Source of the DNA: Marinifilum sp. D737
GTDB lineage: Bacteria > Bacteroidota > Bacteroidia > Bacteroidales > Marinifilaceae
Assembly: GCF_026672275.1 (NCBI RefSeq)
Contig: NZ_JANQCD010000016.1
Location: forward strand, 46,638 to 110,637
Direction of reading: 5' to 3'
DNA: 64,000 nucleotides
Position 1 is the stretch's first letter, and each line of letters starts with the position of its first letter. The notes beneath the pieces were generated by a model. That model was not told where the DNA came from, did no database searches, and saw only the letters and a list, made by a program, of their open reading frames with translations. Positions 53,279-62,063 of this stretch are shown here, piece by piece. A program made the translations under genes and the position numbers.

Positions 53279-54421
53279 ATGTTTAAATTCAGCATTCCAC
53301 AAAAATCCGATTTAATTCTAATTGTACTTTTAATTGTACTTAGCTCTATAATCGTACTGCTTCCAAATGGTTTTGAAACGCAGGCAGACAAAAACACAAC
53401 GCGTGTTAGGGCATTAGTTTTAGAAACCGATAACAGTTTAATTGTTGAAACGGGTATTATTAAAACAGGTACACAAAGCTTAAAAATCAGAATCCTAAAC
53501 GGGAAGTTTAAGGGAGCAGAGCTAACCGCTTTTAATCAGTTGGTGGGAAGAATGGAATTCGACAAATTCTTTCTGCCCAAAGACAAAACTCTTACCGTGC
53601 TTAATTTAAACGAGGATAACTCAAAAATTATTAATGCCACGGTGGTAGATCATTACCGCATTCGATTGGAAGCTTTTCTTTTGGCGCTGTTCGTAATTAT
53701 TTTGGTGGCTTTTGCAGGATGGACAGGAATTAAAGCCATGCTATCCTTTATGTTTGCTGGCATTGCCATATGGAAATTATTGCTGCCGGGATTGCTAAAA
53801 GGCTACCCTCCTATCCCTCTTTCTTTGGCCATTGTAGCCTTGCTAACATCGGTAATTATATTTCTGGTAGCAGGAACCAACAAAAAAGGTTTAAGTGCAT
53901 TTTTAGGGGCAATGAGTGGAGTTGCCGTTACCTGTATTATGGCCATACTGTTTGGTACGCTTTTTAACATTCATGGTGCCATTAAACCATTTTCCGAAAC
54001 CTTGCTTTATTCGGGATACAATTACCTGAATCTTACTGAAATTTTCCTTGCCGGGATTTTCATCTCTTCTTCGGGTGCAGTTATGGACATTGCCATGGAC
54101 ATTTCAGCATCACAAGCCGAAGTATACCAGGCAAACAAAGGAATTAGCAGAAAAGAATTGCGCCGTTCGGGTTTCGAAGTTGGAAAAGCAGTTGTAGGAA
54201 CCATGACAACTACCCTTCTTCTTGCCTATTCAGGTGGTTTTTCAGCCTTGTTAATGGTATTTATTGCACAGGGTACTCCCATGATTAACATTTTAAATCT
54301 GAACTATGTATCGGGAGAAATCCTTCACACCCTGGTTGGTAGTTTTGGGCTGGTATTGGTAGCGCCTTTTACTGCAATTATTGGCTCCTGGGTTTTCACG
54401 AGAAGGACTAAAAATCATTAG
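53279..54421 (+). CDS. YibE/F family membrane protein
   Basis: The 380-residue protein has one N-terminal helix (about 10-30), an extracytoplasmic domain (about 35-125) and about seven helices after residue 128, the YibE/F (PF07907) layout. SSSGAVMDIAMDISASQAEVY is a typical conserved segment (about 262-282, given here in parts: GAVMDIAMDIS). Family members are putative transporters; function unknown. The start is set by the short distance to the -7 box at 53267. Confidence 0.85.
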   Translation: MFKFSIPQKSDLILIVLLIVLSSIIVLLPNGFETQADKNTTRVRALVLETDNSLIVETGIIKTGTQSLKIRILNGKFKGAELTAFNQLVGRMEFDKFFLPKDKTLTVLNLNEDNSKIINATVVDHYRIRLEAFLLALFVIILVAFAGWTGIKAMLSFMFAGIAIWKLLLPGLLKGYPPIPLSLAIVALLTSVIIFLVAGTNKKGLSAFLGAMSGVAVTCIMAILFGTLFNIHGAIKPFSETLLYSGYNYLNLTEIFLAGIFISSSGAVMDIAMDISASQAEVYQANKGISRKELRRSGFEVGKAVVGTMTTTLLLAYSGGFSALLMVFIAQGTPMINILNLNYVSGEILHTLVGSFGLVLVAPFTAIIGSWVFTRRTKNH

Positions 54422-54507
54422 TCTTTCATCCGCTCTTCCTTATCTCTTTAAATGAGTAAATAGAATTGACTTTGGAATTTTACAACTTTTCTACTTTTTC
54501 TCTATTT

Positions 54508-54543
54508 AAGACTTTCAAAAAAAAGAGACAAAAGGAAGGTCTT
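54508..54543 (+). terminator. Possible terminator after yibE/F gene
   Basis: AAGACTTTC (54508-54516) can pair with GAAGGTCTT (54535-54543) with one G-T pair. A T-run follows at a distance. A second hairpin TTCCTCAAA/TTTGAGGAA lies farther on (54655-54700). The 328-bp gap 54422-54749 shows nothing else. Confidence 0.35.
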
Positions 54544-54749
54544 ACTTCTTTTTATCTCTTGGGTTTTATAGCTTGTGAGTAGTTTCTAATAAATTGAGTT
54601 CGGTTAAAAATAGATGCCACAGAAAGTCATCTTCATCCAATCTTTACTTTAAAAATTCCTCAAAATATCCCGATATTCATTCGAAAATTTGAGGAAATTT
54701 CTACTCAAAATCAATTCAAACTGTGACCATATTTATAATCGAACTCAGG

Positions 54750-55043
54750 TTAATATTTTTTTCGGGCTTGTTCAGGAGTTACACAAAAGCTTCGCTCTTC
54801 CTGGTCTTGTACATATTTAAAAAAGGTACATTTAAAACAACTTTCAAATTTTTGAGCAAAAGTACCATTCACTTTATCTTCACATAGAGTTCCGGATATG
54901 GCCCAACAAAACCGACCTCCCGTGGCTCCATTGTTAACCCCGTCAAATTCGCTGGGAAGTGCAGCAGGGCACACTCCCAACTCATGCACTTTCGCTCCGT
55001 TCAACTCCCTTCCGCACTTCATGATTTCCCAACAATTTTTCAT
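54750..55043 (-). CDS. Two-CW domain protein
   Basis: The 97-residue protein carries two C-W motifs (NCWEIMKCGRE and RFCWAISGTLCED) plus GVCPAALP and ESCFKCTFFKYV, eight cysteines in all. It fits the two-CW domain described in bacteria, probably metal-binding. The ATG at 55043 is chosen over a GTG at 55103, because the domain starts within two residues of it. No clear operon partner. Confidence 0.85.
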   Translation of the reverse strand: MKNCWEIMKCGRELNGAKVHELGVCPAALPSEFDGVNNGATGGRFCWAISGTLCEDKVNGTFAQKFESCFKCTFFKYVQDQEERSFCVTPEQARKKY

Positions 55044-55194
55044 AGATAATTTAAATACTGGTTTCCTGCTATATGTTACGGAGGCAATACTGCTTTGATT
55101 CACTCTAAGAATGCACTCTTGACCAATTGAGAGTTTATTTGGATAAAGATCTTTTTCACCTGTTTTAAAAGATTTATCAGTGATAAGACAGAAT

Positions 55195-55950
55195 CTATTT
55201 GCTTTTTAGGATTTCATTGAGCAGGCAACGCACCTGAAAGTCGCCAAAACCGTAGATTTCTTCTCTTTTGCAGAACTCCTTAAACAGGGGAGCAAATTCG
55301 GTGGTTTTCAATTCACTCATGATTTTACGCAAACTTTCCTTTGGTCTGCCTTCATACTTTTCCTTTGACAAGCGATCAATTTGTGCATTTACAGCAGGAA
55401 GTAAAAACGGAAATTCTTCTTTTAACTGATCAGCAATCTCAAGCATAGCTGTCCAATCTTTATGCTGATACATTCTCCACAATTTGGACATCTGCACCAA
55501 GGCTCTGGAATTGATGGACACTTTATTTTCATGAGCCACTGAAAGCTCCTCCTGCTTCATTCTGCCAAAATTGTATTCCTTGCCTTTATTGGGACGAAGC
55601 AGGAAAATGTTCTGCTTTTTACCATTCTCGAACAGAAGATTCAAACAAAACCAAAAATTCACCTGGCAAAACAGATCATCTTCGAACCAAAGGTTCACCT
55701 CATCCTCGTCATTTATCTCCAACATCTTTTTCAGCTCTGCCGAAGTTCCCTGATGATAGTCTTCTTCGCTAAATACAGGATACTGGCTACAGATAAACTT
55801 GGCCCTGACCTGCAATAGCTCATCCAGTGTTTCTCCACTTACATCTCCATCAACCAAACATTCGCGAGCTACAATCAATTCTCCCTTGATGTTTTTGGGT
55901 AACATCTCTTTTAAGCAATCTCCGTTTAGGATGTGATAGGTTTTATGCAT
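55195..55950 (-). CDS. DUF1835 domain protein
   Basis: The 251-residue protein begins HKTYHILNGDCLKEMLPKN and continues with ELIVARECLVDGDVSGETL, the typical DUF1835 entry, with a helical DUF3658-like C-terminal half. Function unknown. The start is ATG 55950; a TTG three codons upstream is disfavoured. It follows the Crp-like regulator by 12 bp on the same strand, so the pair is one operon and probably one pathway. Confidence 0.8.
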   Translation of the reverse strand: MHKTYHILNGDCLKEMLPKNIKGELIVARECLVDGDVSGETLDELLQVRAKFICSQYPVFSEEDYHQGTSAELKKMLEINDEDEVNLWFEDDLFCQVNFWFCLNLLFENGKKQNIFLLRPNKGKEYNFGRMKQEELSVAHENKVSINSRALVQMSKLWRMYQHKDWTAMLEIADQLKEEFPFLLPAVNAQIDRLSKEKYEGRPKESLRKIMSELKTTEFAPLFKEFCKREEIYGFGDFQVRCLLNEILKSK

Positions 55951-55962
55951 GCCTTTCAAATT

Positions 55963-56538
55963 TTAAAGCTCATTCAATTCTTTTCTCAGCCTGCTAATGG
56001 TTACCGGGGACACACCCAGGTAGGAAGCGATATCTTTTAGCGGAACCCTCTCCTTTACATTCTGATTGCCTTCAATCAATTTAATGTATTTTTCTTTGGT
56101 GGTAAGCGATTTAAATTCATCCAGCTCATGAACCGTATTGATAAAAACACTTTCCATAAAGCATCGACCCCAATTGGCCCAGTCACAATGATCTTTAAAC
56201 AATGCTTTTACATGATTTATTTTCACCCGGTAAAAGAAACTGTCTTCCAGTAATTCTGTAGTCTCGTGAATGTAATTCATATCAATGTATGAGTTCAAAG
56301 AAAAACAGATATGACCTTCAAATCCGAACCAAACGGCCTTCTTGTTTCCTTTCTCATCGATATAATGATTCTTGACGGCTCCTTTTTCAATAAAGAACAG
56401 ATAAGGAGAACGAATGTTTTCATGAATTAACACCTCTCCTTTCTTCATGTGAATCTCTTCAAATTCCTGAATAATTAATTCTTTGCTCTGAGCTGACAGT
56501 TTGTAATACCTATCGATAGCGGAAATCGCATTTCTCAT
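55963..56538 (-). CDS. Crp/Fnr-family regulator
   Basis: The 191-residue protein has an N-terminal cyclic-nucleotide-binding-like beta roll (about 10-125; KGEVLIHENIRSPYLFFIEKGAVK) and a short C-terminal winged helix (PLKDIASYLGVSPVTISRLRKEL). This is the common Bacteroidota Crp-like type with no clear cAMP-binding arginine. It is upstream of the DUF1835 gene and divergent from the MATE pump gene; both are candidate targets. Promoter at 56565. Confidence 0.88.
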   Translation of the reverse strand: MRNAISAIDRYYKLSAQSKELIIQEFEEIHMKKGEVLIHENIRSPYLFFIEKGAVKNHYIDEKGNKKAVWFGFEGHICFSLNSYIDMNYIHETTELLEDSFFYRVKINHVKALFKDHCDWANWGRCFMESVFINTVHELDEFKSLTTKEKYIKLIEGNQNVKERVPLKDIASYLGVSPVTISRLRKELNEL

Positions 56539-56564
56539 AAAAACTTTTTTTGATTCTGACTTAA

Positions 56565-56595
56565 CAAATGTAAAGCAATTTGCCTTTTGACCGAA
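56565..56595 (-). promoter_or_regulatory. Promoter of the Crp-like gene
   Basis: On the minus strand TACATTTG (56572-56565) is preceded at 19 nt by TTCG (56595-56592), one base off TTTG. It overlaps a plus-strand -7 box TATATTTG at 56597-56604 that would serve the MATE gene, so the two promoters share DNA. Confidence 0.5.
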
Positions 56596-56679
56596 ATATA
56601 TTTGCAGCCGGAAAATCAGAAAGCTGAATTTCCTTAATGAGAAATCAGTATCAATACAAAAATCAATTTAAGACTTACT

Positions 56680-58017
56680 ATGAAATTTTGGGAGCAACAT
56701 TCCACCGAATATAAAAAAACACTAGCGCTGAGTATACCGGTTATTATTGCACAGGCCGGACAAATTACGGTTGGTTTAATCGATAATGTGATGATTGGTC
56801 AATTGGGAACCACTCCATTTGCAGCTGCATCCTTTACCAACACCCTGTTTAGCCTTGTCTTGATATTTGGAATGGGTTATTCTTTTGCACTTACCCCATT
56901 AATCGGAAAAAACTATGGCGAGAAGGACTATGATTCCATAGGATCATGGATTAAAAACGGACTCATGGCCAACACATTAATGGGCGTGGCCTTGGCTGTT
57001 GTATTGCTGATTCTGTATTTTCTGATTCCACACATGGGACAACCAGAATCCATTTTGCAAGCATCACAGGACTATTTGGCGATTCTTATGATATCGGTGA
57101 TACCCATGATGATATTTTACGGGTTTAAACAGTTTGCCGAAGGGGTTGGTGATACCAAAACCGCCATGAAAATTATGCTTTGGGCCAACTTAATCAATAT
57201 CGTGGGAAACTACATGTTTATGTATGGGAAAATGGGTTTACCGGAACTGGGTCTTATTGGTGCCGGAATTGGAACCTTGATGGCCAGAACATTTATGGCA
57301 ATAGCTTTTATTGTACTCTTCCATAGAAATGAGAAGTTCAAATTCTTTGTAAAACTTCACCAGCAAAGCCAGGTTTGTTGGAACAAATGCCTGCAGGTTG
57401 TGAAACTGGGAATTCCATTGGGTGGGCAATTGGTTATGGAAGCCAGTGCTTTCGGATTGTGCGCCATTATGATGGGATGGGTAAGCGAAATAGGCTTGGC
57501 TGCCCACCAGGTTGCCATTACCCTTTCAACACTTGGTTTCATGATTTACCAGGGATTGGGAGCCGGAACCACCATACGCGTGAGCCATTACAAGGGTGAG
57601 AACAACAGCCATGGAATTAAAAGAGCCACCAAAACCGCTATGCATCTTATGTACCTGTATTGTGCACTTTTAATGCTTGTATTTATAGGTGCTCGAAACA
57701 TTTTGCCACTGATGTTTACCAACAACCACACGGTGATTAACCTGGCAGCACAAATGCTAATTGTTTGCAGCATTTTTCAGTTGGTTGATGGCATTCAGAT
57801 TGTACTGGCAGGAACACTCAGAGGATTTGCCGATGCTCGCATTCCGGTAATCATCACCTTTGTATCCTACTTTGTAATTTCCTTGCCTTTTAGCTACCTA
57901 TCGGCATTTGTATGGGGCTTTGGTGCAGTAGGAATTTGGTTTGGCTTTCCGGTGGGATTATCCATTTGCTGTACCCTGTTCCAATTGCGATACAAATATT
58001 TGCTGAAGAGGTTTTAG
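56680..58017 (+). CDS. MATE-family efflux transporter
   Basis: The 445-residue protein has twelve transmembrane helices and the MATE core (IPVIIAQAGQITVGLIDNVMIGQLGT in parts: IAQAGQITVGLIDNVMIG; later GIPLGGQLVMEASAFGL, the start of the second half). It exports cationic drugs or metabolites by Na+ or H+ antiport. Full length. Divergent from the Crp-like regulator, which may control it. Confidence 0.92.
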   Translation: MKFWEQHSTEYKKTLALSIPVIIAQAGQITVGLIDNVMIGQLGTTPFAAASFTNTLFSLVLIFGMGYSFALTPLIGKNYGEKDYDSIGSWIKNGLMANTLMGVALAVVLLILYFLIPHMGQPESILQASQDYLAILMISVIPMMIFYGFKQFAEGVGDTKTAMKIMLWANLINIVGNYMFMYGKMGLPELGLIGAGIGTLMARTFMAIAFIVLFHRNEKFKFFVKLHQQSQVCWNKCLQVVKLGIPLGGQLVMEASAFGLCAIMMGWVSEIGLAAHQVAITLSTLGFMIYQGLGAGTTIRVSHYKGENNSHGIKRATKTAMHLMYLYCALLMLVFIGARNILPLMFTNNHTVINLAAQMLIVCSIFQLVDGIQIVLAGTLRGFADARIPVIITFVSYFVISLPFSYLSAFVWGFGAVGIWFGFPVGLSICCTLFQLRYKYLLKRF

Positions 58018-58019
58018 AT

Positions 58020-58400
58020 CTAATCTTTGTATTCCATCTTGATTTTTAAAATGCCACTTTTCTGGTTTAAAGTGGCAACCCATTTGGCTTTATCTGTCTC
58101 CCATTCATTCAGGTAAACCGAATCTTTACATGTAAAGTTATTTCTTAAGGAGTAAGCTTTTAAATCCACCTTAGAAGTGTCGATGGTAAAGCTTGCTTCT
58201 TTTATTTTACCATCACTCTTGCAGTCTGAATCTACGATGGCAGGAATATTAATCCCAGTGTGCAACTCAATGTTATCGATATTGAATAACTCACAGTCTG
58301 TCCTGCTAAAAATATGGTATCCAAGTGCATTCACACCAGCAATAAAAAGAATTACAATGAGAACGATAATTCCCAGGCTGATTAAAATTTTCTTTCCCAT
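58020..58400 (-). CDS. Small anchored protein of unknown function
   Basis: The 126-residue protein has one N-terminal helix (about 5-25, IVLIVILFIAGVNALG) and a beta-rich extracytoplasmic domain with four cysteines. It ends 2 bp from the convergent MATE stop codon. No family recognised. Confidence 0.55.
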   Translation of the reverse strand: MGKKILISLGIIVLIVILFIAGVNALGYHIFSRTDCELFNIDNIELHTGINIPAIVDSDCKSDGKIKEASFTIDTSKVDLKAYSLRNNFTCKDSVYLNEWETDKAKWVATLNQKSGILKIKMEYKD

Positions 58401-58448
58401 AGTTTAATTTTTAAGATCCATATGAATTGAATTCCTGTGTTATCAATT

Positions 58449-59120
58449 CTACTCTATCACTATTTGAAAAATATCTGGCTCACTTGCATCAAACAAACCG
58501 GTTTCATAAAAATAATTTGCCATCTGCAGGGCATCCCCACGAGAATCTTTATCTGTATAGATAGAAAACCAATTATCCATAAAATCATTCTGTTCTTTGA
58601 TCCAGGTATTTGTTTCGGAGAGTGTATGATTTAAATCCGACAAATCGCTTGGATCTTTAACTCTTATATGGAAAAAATTACTGTAAGCATACACACATTC
58701 TTCTCCAGATTTTTCAAATATGAGATTGTCACAATCGGCTGATTCGATGGTATAATGTGCAGAAGATACGATTGAATTTTCTTTAGCATCTTCAAGTATC
58801 CATGCAATTTCCTCACACGTGCACGTTTTGTAAAGCTTTAAAGCAATATAACTGTAATGTGAATCTTCATGCACTTTGTATTCAAAGCCTTGATCAAAGT
58901 AAGTTTTCGAAGTAATAAATTCCTCAATCAATTCAATTGTATTGACTGATTCTACACCAAGCAATATGTAATCACCAGACATTTTACCGAGTGAATAAGG
59001 TTCATCATTGTAATACCAATAATCTACAAAAGTACAAGGAATTACATTCGAGCTTTCTTTCTCATCGCAACTTGGTGTCAAGAAAAATACAAATAAGATT
59101 AGGAACAATAGGTTTTTCAT
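58449..59120 (-). CDS. Lipoprotein of unknown function
   Basis: The 223-residue protein has a lipobox (FLTPSC, Cys18) followed by DEKESSNVIPC and an acidic ectodomain rich in Tyr, Asp and Glu, with five more cysteines (a CTC motif near residue 100). It sits in a minus-strand run with the 126-aa protein downstream. No family recognised. Both ends look intact. Confidence 0.55.
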   Translation of the reverse strand: MKNLLFLILFVFFLTPSCDEKESSNVIPCTFVDYWYYNDEPYSLGKMSGDYILLGVESVNTIELIEEFITSKTYFDQGFEYKVHEDSHYSYIALKLYKTCTCEEIAWILEDAKENSIVSSAHYTIESADCDNLIFEKSGEECVYAYSNFFHIRVKDPSDLSDLNHTLSETNTWIKEQNDFMDNWFSIYTDKDSRGDALQMANYFYETGLFDASEPDIFQIVIE

Positions 59121-59165
59121 GATAGGTTTATCTATATAATAGTGTGTGTGTTTAAGTTTTGATAG

Positions 59166-59303
59166 CTAACTACAGCGCCTGCAGTAAGCTCTTTTTCCAG
59201 TGTATGTTAAAATGGTAGTCATAAACTTGCGGCCACAAGAAGAACATTTCCTTCTTCGCAGCAGGAGAATCAAAGCCAGTAATATGAATAAAAACAAAGG
59301 CAT
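59166..59303 (-). CDS. 45-aa membrane zinc-ribbon protein coupled to the antiporter
   Basis: Its start ATG (59303-59301) overlaps the antiporter stop codon as TAATG, a translation-coupling arrangement. The product MPLFLFILLALILLLRRR is a single helix with a positive-inside flank, followed by KCSSCGRKF and AYCRRCS: two CxxC knuckles 18 residues apart, a compact zinc ribbon. It ends with TAG at 59166. The precise TAATG junction, the helix and the paired CxxC motifs argue against chance. A role in metal-dependent control of the antiporter is inference. Confidence 0.7.
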   Translation of the reverse strand: MPLFLFILLALILLLRRRKCSSCGRKFMTTILTYTGKRAYCRRCS

Positions 59304-60508
59304 TACATCTGCATTTTAAATTGTTTATCCTGATTTCGCTTAATCACTCCGGCACAATATTTCAGACCAAATGTTGCAAAGAAGTTCAAGATGAAGGTTG
59401 AGAACACAATAATCGAAAACAGATTATTATCGAGGATCTGCATTTTTTGCCCAATTGCTGCAAGAATAAAAGCCATTTCAGCCCTACCTGTCATTCCAAT
59501 ACCAATTGTAATAGACTCTACCGTTGAAAACTGAGCCAATTTTGCCATAGAACCAGCACTAATTATCTGTATGATGATCACCCCAATCACCAGGCACATC
59601 ATTAAGATGATCCCCTGAACGGTTAAAGCTTCGAAGGTGATGTGAAATCCCAATGATATGAAAAAAATAGGTCCCAAAAACGAATAGGCTATGGCATACA
59701 ATCGGTCCTCAACCTTCTTCACCAATTCTTTATTTGCCACCTCTTCACGAAAAAACAATCCAGCCAAATAGGCACCCAAAATCATATGCAATCCAATCAA
59801 TTCTGCAAGAAGACCAAATCCCAAACCCAATATCAGTAAGAAAGTAAATCCTTTTCCACTGCTGTGCTGAAAAGTATTCTTAAACAAAGGGTACAAATAG
59901 TACCCTGCTACAATGGTAACCACAAAAAACAAAGTCGATTTCACTGCAATCAACATCAAAGAAAAGGCACTAATGCTTTCGCTTTTGGCAACCGATAGTA
60001 TCAGGCTAAAACATATCAAAGACAATAAATCATCGATAATACAGGAGGCAACAATCACTCTGGCCAGGCGTGTGTTGGTAAGGTTGAGATCCTGAAGAAT
60101 TTTTAGGGTTACAACAACAGCAGTTGCCGTTAAGCTGATTCCCACAAAAAGAGAAGTTTTTAGCGAGTATCCAAAAAGCAAGGCAATGCTCATTGAGGTT
60201 AGAAAAGGAAAGAGTGCACCAATAAATGCAATGCCAAAGGATTTTTTAAGAGCCGTTACAAATTCGCGCGGATTGGTTTCCACACCTGCATGAAGCAAAA
60301 TAAAAAAGATGCCAAGTTGCGAGAGTACTTCAATAATTTCGTTGGGCTCAATTAAGCCCAATACCGCGGGGCCGATTAAAATTCCCGCTACCAATTCCCC
60401 CATAATGGTTGGGATGCCTACTTTTCGTAACAAAACAGAGAAAGCCCAAATCACCACCATTAAAATTAACAGCTCCTGAAAAAAAGGCAAAATGACTAGT
60501 AAATTCAT
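59303..60508 (-). CDS. CPA2-type cation:proton antiporter (KefB/NapA-like)
   Basis: The 401-residue membrane protein has 11-13 helices. Key segments are GELVAGILIGPAVLGLI and the ion-binding ASCIIDDLLSLICFS (the paired aspartates of electrogenic CPA2 exchangers). No C-terminal RCK/TrkA domain is present, unlike Kef systems. It exchanges Na+ or K+ for H+. The ATG at 60508 is chosen; the TTG at 60535 adds nine non-family residues. Its stop codon overlaps the next gene's ATG. Confidence 0.9.
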   Translation of the reverse strand: MNLLVILPFFQELLILMVVIWAFSVLLRKVGIPTIMGELVAGILIGPAVLGLIEPNEIIEVLSQLGIFFILLHAGVETNPREFVTALKKSFGIAFIGALFPFLTSMSIALLFGYSLKTSLFVGISLTATAVVVTLKILQDLNLTNTRLARVIVASCIIDDLLSLICFSLILSVAKSESISAFSLMLIAVKSTLFFVVTIVAGYYLYPLFKNTFQHSSGKGFTFLLILGLGFGLLAELIGLHMILGAYLAGLFFREEVANKELVKKVEDRLYAIAYSFLGPIFFISLGFHITFEALTVQGIILMMCLVIGVIIIQIISAGSMAKLAQFSTVESITIGIGMTGRAEMAFILAAIGQKMQILDNNLFSIIVFSTFILNFFATFGLKYCAGVIKRNQDKQFKMQM

Positions 60509-60682
60509 ATATGTAACTTTAAGTGTGTCTCGCAAAAAAATCGAAATCGGAATGGTTTCTTAAGATGACTATCAAGAATCATATCACTCACGAAAAATTA
60601 ATTGACTTAGGCTTAGCACAAGAAGTTGGAAGGCTTCATTCTGAAAACTGATCGCTCACTAATTAAAGGTACACTGACCTTC

Positions 60683-61096
60683 TCATTTTCTCTTTAGAAC
60701 ATTTTGCCTCTTTTTCTTGTACTCTATTAAATTTAAGGATATTGTTAGAAGAAAGCAAGCTGAAAATACAAGTACAACGGCCCTATCGACCAATGTGACA
60801 GAAAGATCGAAACCAGTGGTTTCCCGAATCAAGAAATAGATGTAAGAATTGGAATTTGGAGGATTACCCAATGCCATGCGCACATCCCAATGCAAATCGG
60901 TTAGGAAGCAGTAGCCCAGGCCATACCATATGCCCATAACCAACCAGGAAAACAGGGTAAGCAGCGAGGTGATTAGGTGTACAAACCGGGTTTTTCGCCA
61001 CATCCACCCAAACACAGCAAACAGGCAATAGAGGGAATGGAATACCAAAAAAAAGTAATCCAGAAACATTAAACTGCTATGACTTAGATTTTCCAT
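60683..61096 (-). CDS. DUF2784 family membrane protein
   Basis: The 137-residue protein has four transmembrane helices and the DUF2784 signature GLGYCFLTDLHWDVRMALG (about 60-78). Function unknown. It is upstream of the antiporter on the same strand, 174 bp away, and follows an R3/R2 repeat region. Confidence 0.8.
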   Translation of the reverse strand: MENLSHSSLMFLDYFFLVFHSLYCLFAVFGWMWRKTRFVHLITSLLTLFSWLVMGIWYGLGYCFLTDLHWDVRMALGNPPNSNSYIYFLIRETTGFDLSVTLVDRAVVLVFSACFLLTISLNLIEYKKKRQNVLKRK

Positions 61097-61152
61097 GCTG
61101 CTTGCTTCAGTTTGCCATACAAGTTATACCATCTTAATTAAAAAATGGTTGA

Positions 61153-61166
61153 GGTATAATGCCGAT
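61153..61166 (+). repeat. R3 motif copy 3 (GGTATAATGCCGAT)
   Basis: It has 14 bases identical to the minus strand at 15373-15386. It lies 21 bp before the R2 copy at 61187. Confidence 0.65.
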
Positions 61167-61186
61167 TAGTATTTAAAGATCTATAA

Positions 61187-61283
61187 CCCCTGCTGGTTCG
61201 AGCTTGTAGCTCGGATCTCTGCCATTGGGCAGAAAAGCATTCTGCTACGCAGAGCACGAGTTACAAACTCGCGCTATCAGGGG
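61187..61283. repeat. R2 four-hairpin element, copy A
   Basis: A closing stem CCCCTG/CAGGGG (61187-61192 with 61278-61283) encloses four consecutive hairpins: CGAGCT-TGT-AGCTCG (61199-61213), TCTGCC-ATTG-GGCAGA (61218-61233), TCTGC-TAC-GCAGA (61241-61253) and CGAGTT-ACA-AACTCG (61257-61271). It lies 50 bp past the stop of the cyclase gene. CTATAGCAAGT follows at 61304. Confidence 0.8.
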
Positions 61284-61332
61284 ATCCGAGTATGCAATGG
61301 CCACTATAGCAAGTCCCAGCTGATATACGCTT

Positions 61333-61887
61333 TTATTTTGTCATGGCATACACTTCACATGGTTTTCCTGTAGAATGATGATTAATGTCAATTTTAATTC
61401 TGATATTGCTTATTGATTCAGCAATGGTCTGATTCATGAAAATGTTTTCTACAACAAAACAGCCATTTGTCTCACATTTCTTATCAAACCTGATATGCTC
61501 ATCTCCATGATTGCCTATGCCACAAGAATCGATTAAAATAAATTTTGGTTCTAAAGACAAAATATAATCGAGAACAGTTTCTTTTAGAAAAGTATTTGCT
61601 TCGCCGTATTCTTTGGAACCATATCCAAATTTATTTAAGATATCTGTATAGAGAATTAAAGCTTTACCTCGAATATTCCTCTTCTCTATTTCATTCATTT
61701 CAGGCATTCCCTTAAAGCATCTAATCAATTCCACTTCTAATTCATATTCCGATTCTTTGGGTGAAGTGGTGTAACAATCAATGTGTGTTCCAATGTGCCC
61801 TAAAGCATTTACAGAATCCGATTGTTTTTTCGCCCATAAATATGATGGATGTTCTTTAGATAGTTCTAAACTTAATTTATGTATCAC
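61333..61887 (-). CDS. Cyclase/kynurenine-formamidase-family protein
   Basis: The 184-residue protein has the metal-binding signature LGHIGTHIDCY (HxGTHxD) near residue 30 and a late ILIDSCGIGNHGDEHIRFD segment. The family (PF04199) hydrolyses N-formylkynurenine or cyclises polyketides; substrate unknown. It begins with GTG at 61887 after an A/G-rich stretch. It is slightly shorter than typical (about 210). R2 copies A and B lie on either side of it. Confidence 0.8.
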   Translation of the reverse strand: MIHKLSLELSKEHPSYLWAKKQSDSVNALGHIGTHIDCYTTSPKESEYELEVELIRCFKGMPEMNEIEKRNIRGKALILYTDILNKFGYGSKEYGEANTFLKETVLDYILSLEPKFILIDSCGIGNHGDEHIRFDKKCETNGCFVVENIFMNQTIAESISNIRIKIDINHHSTGKPCEVYAMTK

Positions 61888-61936
61888 TTCTTTCTTTATT
61901 TAAAATTGCATATAATCGAAGGGTATGGCATCGTGC

Positions 61937-62035
61937 TCCCCCTGCTGATTCCAGCTTATAGCACGGACTTCTGCCATTGGGCAGAAAAGCATGCTGCTGC
62001 GCAGAGCACGAGTTACAAACTCGCTCTATCAGGAG
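61937..62035. repeat. R2 four-hairpin element, copy B
   Basis: Aligned with copy A across the whole element. Hairpins 2, 3 and 4 are intact (TCTGCC-ATTG-GGCAGA at 61970-61985; CTGC-TGC-GCAG; CGAGTT-ACA-AACTCG). Hairpin 1 is degenerate and the closing stem is CCTG/CAGG. It lies between the cyclase start and the NUDIX stop. A 76-codon frame through it (61877-62107) is spurious. Confidence 0.75.
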
Positions 62036-62063
62036 ATTAAACAAAGTAATGCAAAACCCGGTA

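Noticed and set aside
61187..61283. Cloverleaf-like fold taken as a tRNA gene
   Set aside because: Stems and loops do not match tRNA: 3-4 nt loops, four hairpins, no 7-nt anticodon loop, no T-loop consensus. It is a repeat element.
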